Below are positions 1-6,431 of a DNA stretch of 8,305 nucleotides, one piece after another. Position numbers and translations under genes: made by a program. Numbering within the stretch: the stretch's first letter is position 1; each line of letters starts with the position of its first letter. This DNA is from Tannerella sp. (GTDB taxonomy: Bacteria > Bacteroidota > Bacteroidia > Bacteroidales > Tannerellaceae), in assembly GCA_031279875.1 (NCBI GenBank), contig JAITHS010000169.1, positions 1-8,305 on the forward strand, read 5' to 3'. The notes beneath the pieces are model-generated. The model was not told the DNA's origin. It worked only from the letters and a program-made list of their open reading frames with translations, and ran no database searches.

Positions 1-5
1 GCGAA

Positions 6-26
6 GGCAGAAGGCAGAAAGCAGAA
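6..26. repeat. Heptamer tandem array (G/A)GCAGAA x3
   Basis: Three consecutive 7-bp units occupy these positions: GGCAGAA, GGCAGAA and AGCAGAA. The array is close to the window edge and may extend to the left in degenerate form (GCGAA precedes it). A second, unrelated heptamer array of exactly three units lies at 236-256, so the two bracket the palindromic repeats. Confidence 0.7.
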
Positions 27-33
27 GGTACCA

Positions 34-100
34 CGTCATTATAAGGAACGAAGCAATCCTACGCTCTTTTTTCCGGATTGCTTCGTTCCTACCAATGACG
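34..100. repeat. Long palindromic repeat (GGAACGAAGCAATCC family)
   Basis: GGAACGAAGCAATCC (45-59) and its exact reverse complement GGATTGCTTCGTTCC (75-89) form a perfect 15-bp stem around a 15-nt loop. A second perfect 7-bp stem pairs CGTCATT (34-40) with AATGACG (94-100), separated from the first by 4-nt internal bulges. The core resembles the dispersed intergenic palindromes of the form CGTCATTGCGAGGAACGAAG seen in many bacterial genomes. It is probably a REP-like element; it may also act as a terminator or mRNA-end hairpin. Confidence 0.8.
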
Positions 101-114
101 AGCACTAATTACGA

Positions 115-140
115 AGTCCCGCAGGGACGACACTTTATTA
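115..140. repeat. Hairpin-bearing direct repeat, copy 1
   Basis: The unit begins AGTCCCGCAGGGACGACAC and continues to 140. It contains a short hairpin, GTCCC-GCA-GGGAC, at 116-128. A near-identical copy starts 69 bp later at 184, differing by one inserted T in the hairpin loop and one T/G change near the end. Dispersed small repeats of this kind are typical of intergenic DNA; no encoded function is visible. Confidence 0.75.
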
Positions 141-162
141 ACCGGTGACTTTAGTCTCCGGT
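141..162. repeat. Hairpin ACCGGTGAC-TTTA-GTCTCCGGT
   Basis: Nine-nucleotide arms (141-149 and 154-162) pair with a single mismatch around a TTTA loop. It lies directly after repeat copy 1 and seems to belong to the same composite repeat, since no such hairpin follows copy 2 within the window. No U-tract follows on either strand, so it is not called as an intrinsic terminator. Confidence 0.6.
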
Positions 163-183
163 GAGAGGAGTCATATCAACAAT

Positions 184-210
184 AGTCCCGCATGGGACGA
201 CACTTGATTA
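184..210. repeat. Hairpin-bearing direct repeat, copy 2
   Basis: Second copy of the unit at 115-140, beginning AGTCCCGCATGGGACGACAC. The internal hairpin is GTCCC-GCAT-GGGAC at 185-198. The one-base loop difference leaves the stem intact in both copies, which suggests the hairpin itself may be what is conserved. Confidence 0.75.
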
Positions 211-235
211 CACCGCATACAAGGGTTGTTGCCGA

Positions 236-256
236 AACCACTAACCACTAACCACT
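236..256. repeat. Heptamer tandem array AACCACT x3, containing a stop codon
   Basis: Three exact copies of AACCACT (TGGTTAG-type on the minus strand) cover the last codons and the TAG stop (241-243) of the minus-strand CBS/CorC gene. Because the unit is 7 bp, gain or loss of one copy would change the reading frame at the C-terminus. Confidence 0.85.
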
Positions 257-1521
257 CGCCTGCTTACCAGCACTTTATCTATCCGTGCGCCGTCCATATC
301 GACTATTTCAAAATCAAAATCTTTCCATTGAAAAGTATTTCCTGTTTTCGGCACCCGTTCGAGAATATCGAGTATTAATCCGCTCAATGTATTGTAGTCG
401 TTTTCTTCGTAGAGATATTCCATATCGAAATATTCCAAAAAGGAGTAAAACGAACACTGTCCGTCAACGAGAACGCTACCGTCTCGACGTTTCACTATAT
501 TGGGTTTTTCGTCATGTTCGTTTATTTCGCCGATGAGAGCGTCAACGATGTCTTTGAGCGTAACGATACCTTGAATACTGCCGAACTCGTCGGTAACTAT
601 TCCGTATTTGACTTTTGCTTGACGAAACTGTTCCAGAGCGTTATACACGCTCATGTTTTCCTGAATAAAATGTGCCTGACGAATTATTTTTGAGAGCAGA
701 AAATCATCATCATCGATATATCCGAACAGTTCTTTGAGAAACACAACCCCCTGAATATTGTCAAATTTGCCTGTAACAACGGGATATGTATTAAACAGTT
801 TGGTTTTCACTTTGTTACGTATTTCGGCGGCTGTATCGGCAGTATCTATCCATACTATTTCGCTGCGATGCGTCATGATGCTGCCAACGGTTCGGTCTCC
901 GAGATGAAAGACACGTTCTACTATGTCCTGCTCTACTTCTTCTACTTCTCCGCCTTCAAAACCTTCATGTACAACGGCTTTTATTTCCTCTTCGGTAACG
1001 CGGTTGTTTGCCGAAGCATTGTTGAGGCCAAACATTGCGACTACTCCCTGCGTACTTTTCGACAGTATCCACACAAAAGGAGCCGTAATAGTAGCAAACC
1101 ATGTCAACGGCTTGGCAAAAAAGATAGCCGTACTTTCGGCAAACGACATCCCGATACGTTTTGGCACCAACTCTCCTATCACTATCGTAAGATATGTTAC
1201 GGCGATAACAATCATCAGTTTCGATACTGCGAGCGAATACGGTTCAATAACAGGTATTTGAGACAGAATCTGTGCCAGATTTGCGGCAAAGGCTTCGCCC
1301 GAAAACAGACCTGTAAGGATTCCGATTAGCGTAATGCCGGTTTGAATGGCTGACAGAAATTTGTTTGGCTCTTTCGACAGTTCGAGGGCTTTTAAAGCCG
1401 TTTTTTTACCTTTTTTCACCATCGTCTCCAAACGCGCCTTACGTGCCGAAACGAGCGCTATTTCAGCCATCGAAAGCAATCCGTTGAGTATTATCAGACC
1501 GATTATTAGTATTACTTCCAT
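241..1521 (-). CDS. CNNM/DUF21-CBS-CorC_HlyC family membrane protein (hemolysin-like)
   Basis: Inner-membrane protein of the TlyC/CorC/YfjD class, often annotated hemolysin; characterised relatives act in divalent cation (Mg2+/Co2+) transport or efflux. The sequence shows an N-terminal DUF21 (CNNM) region with about four hydrophobic segments (roughly residues 1-165, including NGLLSMAEIALVSARKARLE and IVIGELVPKRIG). A linker, VTEEEIKAVVHEGFEGGEVE, leads into a CBS pair (about 200-325), and a C-terminal CorC_HlyC domain starts near GSVLVDG. At 426 residues it has normal family length. I chose the ATG at 1519-1521 (MEVILIIG), the usual family start; a GTG at 1537-1539 would add six residues and sits 3 nt after the galM stop. 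The gene follows galM, probably in one transcript. The last residues (VVSG) come from a heptamer array. The true substrate cannot be read from sequence. Confidence 0.93.
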   Translation of the reverse strand: MEVILIIGLIILNGLLSMAEIALVSARKARLETMVKKGKKTALKALELSKEPNKFLSAIQTGITLIGILTGLFSGEAFAANLAQILSQIPVIEPYSLAVSKLMIVIAVTYLTIVIGELVPKRIGMSFAESTAIFFAKPLTWFATITAPFVWILSKSTQGVVAMFGLNNASANNRVTEEEIKAVVHEGFEGGEVEEVEQDIVERVFHLGDRTVGSIMTHRSEIVWIDTADTAAEIRNKVKTKLFNTYPVVTGKFDNIQGVVFLKELFGYIDDDDFLLSKIIRQAHFIQENMSVYNALEQFRQAKVKYGIVTDEFGSIQGIVTLKDIVDALIGEINEHDEKPNIVKRRDGSVLVDGQCSFYSFLEYFDMEYLYEENDYNTLSGLILDILERVPKTGNTFQWKDFDFEIVDMDGARIDKVLVSRRVVSG

Positions 1522-1542
1522 TTTTTGCGGTTTTGACACCCT

Positions 1543-2682
1543 CTATTTACGGGCGTCGGTCTTAAACATGTAAACGCATTGGCTGGTGTATGTTTCTCCC
1601 GGTCGCAAAACGGTAGAAGGGAATGACGATTGGTTAGGACTGTCGGGAAAATGCTGTGTTTCAAGGCATAACGCGCCGCGATGGATATATAATATACCGT
1701 TTTTGCCTTTCTCGGTCGGCGCCATGAAATTGCCGCTGTAAAACTGAATACCCGGCTCTGTGGTGTAAACGTCGAGTACTATGCCGCTTTCCTGACTATA
1801 AACCTGAACTGCTTTCTTGCTTATATCGCCGCCGGTGTTAAGCACCCAGTTGTGGTCATATCCCTTACCGATATTGAGTTGTTCAAACGGAGTGTTGATA
1901 TATTCTCTGATATAATGCAGTTCCTTGCGCAAATCCATCGGAGTAGAATCGACGGGCGCAATGCCGAGCGGAATAAGTGTCGAATCAACGGGATTATAAC
2001 TGTCGGCATTAATAAGTATGTAATGGTCTAATATTTGCGTACCGAGATTGCCCGACAGGTTGAAATAACTGTGATTGGTAAGATTTACTACCGTCGGCTT
2101 GTCGGTTGTTGCTTCATACCTGATATCAAGAGCGTTATCGTCGCGCAGAGTGTATGTAACCATAACTTTCAGATTACCCGGAAAGCCTGCTTCGCCGTCT
2201 TTCGACAGATAAGTGAGTTTAAGTGTTTGGGCGTTGATTTTTTCTGCATCCCAGACTTTTGTGTGAAAACCTTGCGGCCCGCCATGCAAACAGTGTCCGA
2301 AATTATTTTTAGGCAAATCATATTCTTTGCCGTCGATAGTAAATTTGCCGTCTTTGATACGGTTGCCGTATCGACCTATGAGCGCTCCGAAATTACCGTC
2401 CGAAGCCAGATATTCTGCTATGCTGCCGTATCCGAGAACGACGTCTTTAAGAGCGCCGCCCCTGTCGGGTACCATCAGCGATACTAACCGTCCTCCGTAG
2501 TTTGTGATGCAGGCTTCAAGTCCGGGATTGTTGCGCAGGATGAAGAGTTCCGTTGCTTTGCCGTCAACTTTTGCAACAAAATCATTAGTTTTCAAGCCCG
2601 AATACGTCTGCAAATTCGGTTTTTCCTTCTTACACGACAATAGTGCGACTGCCGTCATAACGATTAAAAATACTTTTTTCAT
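1543..2682 (-). CDS. galM: Aldose 1-epimerase (galactose mutarotase), lipoprotein form
   Basis: Interconverts alpha and beta anomers of aldoses such as galactose, feeding the Leloir pathway. The N-terminus is a lipoprotein signal: MKK, a hydrophobic stretch and a lipobox LLSC with the acylated Cys at residue 17, so the enzyme is probably membrane-anchored outside the cytoplasm. Family motifs are all present: GRYGNRI, HGGPQGFHTKVW, NLTNHSYFNLSG (probable catalytic acid His204), TTEPGIQFYSGN and LCLETQHFPDSPNQ (probable catalytic base Glu341). At 379 residues it is full length. I prefer the ATG at 2680-2682: it gives a standard signal peptide and about a 20-nt leader from the -7 box at 2709-2716, whereas the upstream ATG at 2697 (adding MTRNI) would leave only a few leader nucleotides. 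The stop lies 21 nt before the ATG of the next minus-strand gene, so the two are probably co-transcribed. Confidence 0.96.
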   Translation of the reverse strand: MKKVFLIVMTAVALLSCKKEKPNLQTYSGLKTNDFVAKVDGKATELFILRNNPGLEACITNYGGRLVSLMVPDRGGALKDVVLGYGSIAEYLASDGNFGALIGRYGNRIKDGKFTIDGKEYDLPKNNFGHCLHGGPQGFHTKVWDAEKINAQTLKLTYLSKDGEAGFPGNLKVMVTYTLRDDNALDIRYEATTDKPTVVNLTNHSYFNLSGNLGTQILDHYILINADSYNPVDSTLIPLGIAPVDSTPMDLRKELHYIREYINTPFEQLNIGKGYDHNWVLNTGGDISKKAVQVYSQESGIVLDVYTTEPGIQFYSGNFMAPTEKGKNGILYIHRGALCLETQHFPDSPNQSSFPSTVLRPGETYTSQCVYMFKTDARK

Positions 2683-2708
2683 AATATTTCTTGTCATAAA
2701 ATTTGCCG

Positions 2709-2716
2709 CAAAAGTA
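2709..2716 (-). promoter_or_regulatory. Bacteroidota-type -7 box for the galM operon
   Basis: On the minus strand these positions read TACTTTTG, matching the TAnnTTTG element, followed by CGGCAAATTTT. No good TTG is found about 20 nt upstream, so the -33 element is weak or absent. A transcript start around 2702-2705 would give a leader of about 20 nt to the ATG at 2682. Confidence 0.6.
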
Positions 2717-2778
2717 AAGAATATTTTTCAAATAGACGCGCCTTTTTTGCTTTTTTCTTGAAAAAATCGAAAAAAAAA

Positions 2779-2809
2779 TTGCGAAGTTCAAAAATTTGAC
2801 GTACTTTTG
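2779..2809 (+). promoter_or_regulatory. Bacteroidota-type promoter for hisIE-ftsE-lysC-eamA
   Basis: A TTG at 2779-2781 (-33 element) and TACTTTTG at 2802-2809 (TAnnTTTG -7 element) are separated by 20 nt, the expected spacing. Transcription would start near 2814-2816, about 35 nt before the hisIE ATG. No further candidate promoter is evident between the four genes, so this is the likely promoter for the whole run. Confidence 0.65.
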
Positions 2810-2850
2810 CATGTTGAAAAACGGTGAAAATCGTAAATTAGAACATTAAA

Positions 2851-3444
2851 ATGGAACTTAATTACAATAAATCAGGCGGTTTGATACCCGCAATCATACA
2901 ACATGCTCATACCGGTGCAGTATTGATGCTCGGCTTTATGAACGCAGAAGCTTATAACAAAACGGTTGAAAGCAAGAAAGTTACATTTTTTAGCCGTACC
3001 AAACAACAACTCTGGATTAAAGGCGAAACGAGCGGCAACTTTCTTAACGTCGTAAGCATAACATCCGACTGCGATAACGACACGCTCTTAATAAAGGCCA
3101 TACCCGACGGCCCGACGTGTCATACCGGCTCGGCAACATGTTTCGGCGAAGATACCGGTGAAAGTATCGGTTTCTTGCAATACTTGCAGGATTTTATTAC
3201 CAAGCGCTACAAAGAACGTCCCGAAGGGTCTTATACAACCCGACTTTTTGCACAAGGCATTAACCGTATGGCGCAAAAAGTAGGCGAAGAAGCGGTCGAA
3301 ACCGTCATCGAAGCCACTAACGGTACCGACGAAGGCTTTATCTATGAAGCGTCCGACTTGCTCTATCATCTCATCGTGCTGCTCACCTCCAAAGGACATA
3401 CCCTCGCCGACCTCGCCGACGAACTTAAAAAGAGACATAAATAA
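2851..3444 (+). CDS. hisIE: Bifunctional phosphoribosyl-AMP cyclohydrolase / phosphoribosyl-ATP pyrophosphatase
   Basis: Cytoplasmic enzyme for steps two and three of histidine biosynthesis: PR-ATP to PR-AMP (HisE domain), then opening of the adenine ring (HisI domain). The HisI part (about residues 1-105) shows VLMLGFMN, FFSRTKQQLWIKGETSGN, the metal-binding SDCDND (72-77) and GPTCHTGSATCF (C90, C97), so the zinc ligands C74, C90 and C97 are present. The HisE part (about 108-197) shows EGSYTTRLF, KVGEEAVE (143-150) and EASDLLYHLIVLL. At 197 residues it is typical for the fusion. No other his gene is in the window, so it is separated from any histidine operon here. The ATG gives the canonical start about 35 nt after the predicted transcription start; ftsE starts 1 nt after the stop codon. 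Confidence 0.97.
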   Translation: MELNYNKSGGLIPAIIQHAHTGAVLMLGFMNAEAYNKTVESKKVTFFSRTKQQLWIKGETSGNFLNVVSITSDCDNDTLLIKAIPDGPTCHTGSATCFGEDTGESIGFLQYLQDFITKRYKERPEGSYTTRLFAQGINRMAQKVGEEAVETVIEATNGTDEGFIYEASDLLYHLIVLLTSKGHTLADLADELKKRHK

Positions 3445-3445
3445 T

Positions 3446-4120
3446 ATGGATAACGAACTGATTGTTTTTTTAGATAAAATAGATGTCTGTCAGGAAGAAA
3501 ATATCATCCTGCGCAATGCCTCACTGCAACTTCGGCGAGGAGAGTTTATCTATGTTATCGGCAAAGTAGGTTCCGGCAAAAGCAGCCTGCTCAAAACGCT
3601 TTACTGCGAAATACCACTTCATAAAGGTACCGCTCTCGTAGCCGGTTATGACCTCAAAAAAATAAAACGCCGCGATATACCGTTTCTGCGACGCAAATTA
3701 GGCATCGTGTTTCAGGATTTTCAATTGCTGACAGACCGCTCGGCAATTAAAAATCTGGAATTTGTACTCAAAGCTACCGGCTGGAAAAGTTCCGACGACA
3801 TCAAAAAACGCATTGATGAGGTTCTCGAACTTGTCGGAATGCAAACAAAAGGCTACAAAATGCCACACGAACTGTCGGGCGGCGAACAGCAACGCATCGT
3901 CATAGCACGAGCATTGCTCAACAACCCTGAAATATTACTCGCCGACGAGCCGACAGGAAATCTCGACCCCGAAACAAGCGCCCAGATAGTACAACTGCTG
4001 CACGACATCCGCCAACGCGGTACGGCAGTTATCATGACAACGCATAACTACAACATCGTTCAGTCATATCCGGCGGCTGTTGTTAAATGTGAAAATAATC
4101 TCTTAATCACTAACTCATAA
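3446..4120 (+). CDS. ftsE: Cell division ATP-binding protein FtsE
   Basis: Cytoplasmic ABC ATPase which, with the membrane protein FtsX, controls peptidoglycan hydrolysis at the division septum. All ABC motifs are visible: Walker A GKVGSGKS (39-46), Q-loop Q90, signature LSGGEQQR (143-150), Walker B ILLADEP with catalytic Glu168, D-loop GNLD and H-loop His200. At 224 residues it matches FtsE rather than longer transporter ATPases; MacB/LolD-type ATPases are the main alternative. The reading frame is open upstream to an ATG at 3344, but that would overlap hisIE by about 100 nt and add 34 residues unlike the family. The ATG at 3446, 1 nt after the hisIE stop, is therefore chosen and suggests translational coupling. 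No ftsX is present in the window. Confidence 0.92.
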   Translation: MDNELIVFLDKIDVCQEENIILRNASLQLRRGEFIYVIGKVGSGKSSLLKTLYCEIPLHKGTALVAGYDLKKIKRRDIPFLRRKLGIVFQDFQLLTDRSAIKNLEFVLKATGWKSSDDIKKRIDEVLELVGMQTKGYKMPHELSGGEQQRIVIARALLNNPEILLADEPTGNLDPETSAQIVQLLHDIRQRGTAVIMTTHNYNIVQSYPAAVVKCENNLLITNS

Positions 4121-4135
4121 CCATCCCAAAAATAT

Positions 4136-5452
4136 ATGAAAGTTTTAAAATTCGGAGGCACATCGGTAGGTACTGCGGCAAGAATACGTAGCGTAGCCGA
4201 ACTGATCAACAACGGCGACAGAAAATTTGTCGTCCTCTCAGCCATGTCAGGCACTACCAACTCCCTGCTCGAAATAGCCGACTATATTTACTGCAAAAAC
4301 CACGACGCGGCTAACGAAGCTATCAACCGCCTGTCGGATAAATATTCCGCCGTTATCGACGAACTGTATGAAACAGCCGAGTACAAAGACCAAGCACGAC
4401 TTCATCTTAATCGGATATTCAACCAAATACGTTCTTTAGTAATCGACCTTTTTACACTTTTTGAAGAGCGTGTAATAGTATCGCAAGGCGAAATGATGTC
4501 GGTAGGGCTGATGTATCTCTATCTGCTCGAAAAAAACGTCAAAACAGTAGTCATCCCAGCATTAGACTATATGCGGATAGACAAAAACGCAGAGCCGGAT
4601 AATGTTTTTATTAAAGACAATCTCAATGCTCTGCTGTCGCAACACCCTGATATTCAAATATATCTGACACAAGGCTTCGTTTGCCGCAACGCTTACGGCG
4701 AAATCGACAACCTCCAACGCGGCGGCAGCGACTATACCGCGTCTCTCGTCGGAGCAGCCATCAATGCCGAAGAAATCCAGATTTGGACCGACATCGACGG
4801 AATGCACAACAACGACCCGCGAGTAGTTAAGAACACAACCCCCGTAAGGCATCTCAACTTCGACGAAGCCGCCGAACTGGCCTATTTCGGAGCCAAAATA
4901 CTCCATCCGACGTGCATCCTGCCCGCCAAAGTCAACAATATCCCCGTCCGCCTCCTCAACACCATGCAGCCCGACGCGCCCGGCACAACTATATCCAACG
5001 ACATGGAAAGGGCAAAAATAAAAGCCGTCGCCGCAAAAGATAATATCACGGTAATCAAAGTCAAGAGCGGACGAATGCTGCTCGCAACAGGCTTTATGCG
5101 CAAAGTGTTCGAGATTTTTGAAACTTATCACACGCCGATAGATATGGTAACAACGTCGGAAGTAGGCATTTCAGTTACCGTTGACAACCGCAAAAACCTC
5201 GACGACATCGTCGCCACATTAAAAAAATACGGCACGGTAACAATCGACAGCGAGATGGTAATCATCTGTGTAGTAGGCGATTTTGAGTGGGAAAACGTCG
5301 GCTTTGAAGCCAAAATAGTTGACGCCCTCAAAGACATCCCCGTCAGGATGATTTCCTACGGCGGCAGCAACTACAACGTCTCAATCCTCGTCAAAGCGGC
5401 CGACAAAAAACGCGCCCTTCAAGAGCTATCCAACCACTTATTTCGATCATGA
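4136..5452 (+). CDS. lysC: Aspartate kinase
   Basis: Catalyses ATP-dependent phosphorylation of L-aspartate, the first committed step to lysine/diaminopimelate, threonine and methionine. The amino-acid kinase domain begins with KFGGTSVG (5-12) and includes SQGEMMS, LQRGGSDYTAS (193-203), TDIDGMHNNDPRVV (from 218) and FGAKILHP. The C-terminal third carries two ACT domains (about 305-375 and 385-438), with TTSEVGISVTVD from residue 339, the region that forms inhibitor sites in lysine- or threonine-sensitive enzymes. At 438 residues it fits a monofunctional aspartokinase; there is no homoserine dehydrogenase fusion. It starts 15 nt after ftsE and its stop overlaps the next start as ATGA. Lysine is a plausible feedback inhibitor, but the effector cannot be read from sequence. 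Confidence 0.96.
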   Translation: MKVLKFGGTSVGTAARIRSVAELINNGDRKFVVLSAMSGTTNSLLEIADYIYCKNHDAANEAINRLSDKYSAVIDELYETAEYKDQARLHLNRIFNQIRSLVIDLFTLFEERVIVSQGEMMSVGLMYLYLLEKNVKTVVIPALDYMRIDKNAEPDNVFIKDNLNALLSQHPDIQIYLTQGFVCRNAYGEIDNLQRGGSDYTASLVGAAINAEEIQIWTDIDGMHNNDPRVVKNTTPVRHLNFDEAAELAYFGAKILHPTCILPAKVNNIPVRLLNTMQPDAPGTTISNDMERAKIKAVAAKDNITVIKVKSGRMLLATGFMRKVFEIFETYHTPIDMVTTSEVGISVTVDNRKNLDDIVATLKKYGTVTIDSEMVIICVVGDFEWENVGFEAKIVDALKDIPVRMISYGGSNYNVSILVKAADKKRALQELSNHLFRS

Positions 5453-6387
5453 CGGACAAACATCCGGCAGGACACAGCGCGCTTGCTACGGCTTACATAC
5501 TTTTCGGACTCAACATCCCGATAATGAAATCGGTACTCACCGACGGGCATATCACGTCTATCGACATGGCATTTTTTCGTTTTATCGGCGCTCTGGCTGC
5601 TTTTTGGCTGCTATCGCTCTTTTTGCCGAGCGAAAAAGTATCGCGTCGCGACATGTTGCTGCTCTTTCCGGCGTCATTGACGGGGCTGTTTATCAATCAG
5701 TTTACGTTTAGTTTCGGATTAGCAATAACCTCTCCCGTCGATGCTGCCCTCATCAACACCGTCGGACCGATAATGACAATGTTGCTGGCGGCGCTATTTC
5801 TCAAAGAACCGATCACATGGCTTAAAGCTATCGGCGTACTTATCGGCGTTGGCGGCGCTCTGCTGCTGATTTTCAGTAACGGCATCCACTCCACCGAACA
5901 GTCGTCTTCACTGCCCGGCAACATGCTGATACTTACAAGCACGCTTTCGTTCGTAATTTATCTTACTGCCTTTAAACCGCTGATAATGAGATACTCACCC
6001 GTTACGCTGATGAAATGGATGTTTCTCTATGCTACCGTATGCAGTTTGCCGTTTTGCCTGCATAGAGTGATAGAAATCAATTTTGCGGATATTTCGGCAA
6101 ATATTTGGTTATCAACATTATATGTTGTATTTATAGCCACTTTTCTCTGTTATTTTCTTGTTCCGATAGGACAAAAATACTTGCGTCCTACAATCGTCAG
6201 CATGTATAATTACGTACAGCCAGTCGTATCGTCGCTGATAGCGGTAATAATCGGCATGGACGCATTCGGCTGGCGCAAAGGCATCGCTACCGGATTGATT
6301 TTCCTTGGAGTATATGTTGTTACCCAAAGCAAATCACGCGCCCATATTGAAAAATCACGCGCCCATATTGAAGCAAAAAAGAAATAA
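5449..6387 (+). CDS. EamA/DMT-superfamily transporter
   Basis: Inner-membrane protein of the drug/metabolite transporter superfamily, which includes amino-acid and metabolite exporters. About ten hydrophobic segments form two tandem EamA repeats (roughly residues 10-145 and 155-297); diagnostic stretches are FGLNIPIMKS, FFRFIGA, LINTVGPIMTMLLA, FLKEPITW and MYNYVQPVVSSLIAVIIG. At 312 residues it is typical. Its ATG overlaps the lysC stop (ATGA, 5449-5452), implying coupled translation; an aspartate-family amino acid is therefore a reasonable but unproven substrate. The C-terminus is odd: a 21-nt unit is duplicated so that KSRAHIE appears twice, followed by AKKK. The final 21 nt recur exactly 1.8 kb downstream at 8182-8202. 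The cytosolic tail is probably tolerant of such change. Confidence 0.93.
   Translation: MTDKHPAGHSALATAYILFGLNIPIMKSVLTDGHITSIDMAFFRFIGALAAFWLLSLFLPSEKVSRRDMLLLFPASLTGLFINQFTFSFGLAITSPVDAALINTVGPIMTMLLAALFLKEPITWLKAIGVLIGVGGALLLIFSNGIHSTEQSSSLPGNMLILTSTLSFVIYLTAFKPLIMRYSPVTLMKWMFLYATVCSLPFCLHRVIEINFADISANIWLSTLYVVFIATFLCYFLVPIGQKYLRPTIVSMYNYVQPVVSSLIAVIIGMDAFGWRKGIATGLIFLGVYVVTQSKSRAHIEKSRAHIEAKKK
6331..6372 (+). repeat. Exact 21-bp tandem duplication (KSRAHIE x2) at the end of the EamA gene
   Basis: Two identical 21-bp units (6331-6351 and 6352-6372), each starting AAATCACGCGCCCATATTGA, encode KSRAHIE twice. The unit is a multiple of three, so the frame is kept. Perfect identity suggests a recent duplication. 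It abuts the direct repeat at 6367-6387. Confidence 0.95.
6367..6387 (+). repeat. 21-bp direct repeat, left copy (possible attachment or insertion boundary)
   Basis: These 21 bp (starting ATTGAAGCAAAAAAGAAATA) encode the last residues and stop codon of the EamA transporter. The same 21 bp recur without mismatch at 8182-8202, directly after the ATPase/TOPRIM pair. Identity stops at both edges (T versus G before, C versus A after). The left copy is part of a gene, so it is probably the original and the right copy the duplicate. Confidence 0.85.
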
Positions 6388-6404
6388 CTTTCAAAAAAAA
6401 AATG

Positions 6405-6412
6405 TATCTTTG
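6405..6412 (+). promoter_or_regulatory. Bacteroidota-type -7 box for the ATPase/TOPRIM pair
   Basis: TATCTTTG matches TAnnTTTG and is followed by CAGCAAATTTTAG. A start near 6416-6419 leaves a leader of roughly 14 nt to the ATG at 6432. A convincing -33 TTG is not found at the right distance; an A-tract occupies 6393-6402. It indicates independent transcription from the upstream lysC/eamA run. Confidence 0.6.
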
Positions 6413-6431
6413 CAGCAAATTTTAGCGAAAT

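Larger units (their letters stand above)
1..240. other. Repeat-rich intergenic region downstream of the CBS/CorC gene
   Basis: No convincing coding sequence is seen on either strand. The stretch is built almost entirely of repeats: a heptamer array at 6-26, a long palindrome at 34-100, two related hairpin-bearing units at 115-140 and 184-210, a hairpin between them at 141-162, and the start of a second heptamer array at 236. It lies 3' of the minus-strand operon, so the hairpins could help end or protect that transcript, but none is followed by a clean U-tract on the minus strand. No tRNA, CRISPR array or transposase is visible. Confidence 0.75.

Noticed and set aside
34..100. Intrinsic terminator of the minus-strand operon
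   Set aside because: The stem is strong, but the minus strand has no U-run directly after the stem (the T-run is in the loop on the plus strand), so the repeat-element reading is preferred.
115..210. CRISPR array
   Set aside because: Only two imperfect repeats, 69 bp apart start to start, with a hairpin in the spacer and no cas genes.
868..1329. Plus-strand open frames inside the CBS/CorC gene (868-1329, 923-1261)
   Set aside because: They are antisense to a full-length, motif-complete membrane protein and have no recognisable features of their own.
1537..1539. GTG start for the CBS/CorC protein
   Set aside because: Possible, but the ATG six codons later begins the conserved hydrophobic segment as in relatives; kept only as an alternative.
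3344..3445. N-terminal extension of FtsE from an ATG at 3344
   Set aside because: It would overlap hisIE by about 100 nt, and the 34 added residues (rich in Ser, Pro and Cys) do not look like FtsE; the ATG at 3446 gives the standard protein.
4562..5131. Minus-strand 189-codon open frame inside lysC
   Set aside because: It lies entirely opposite a conserved aspartokinase, and its composition is that of a shadow frame.
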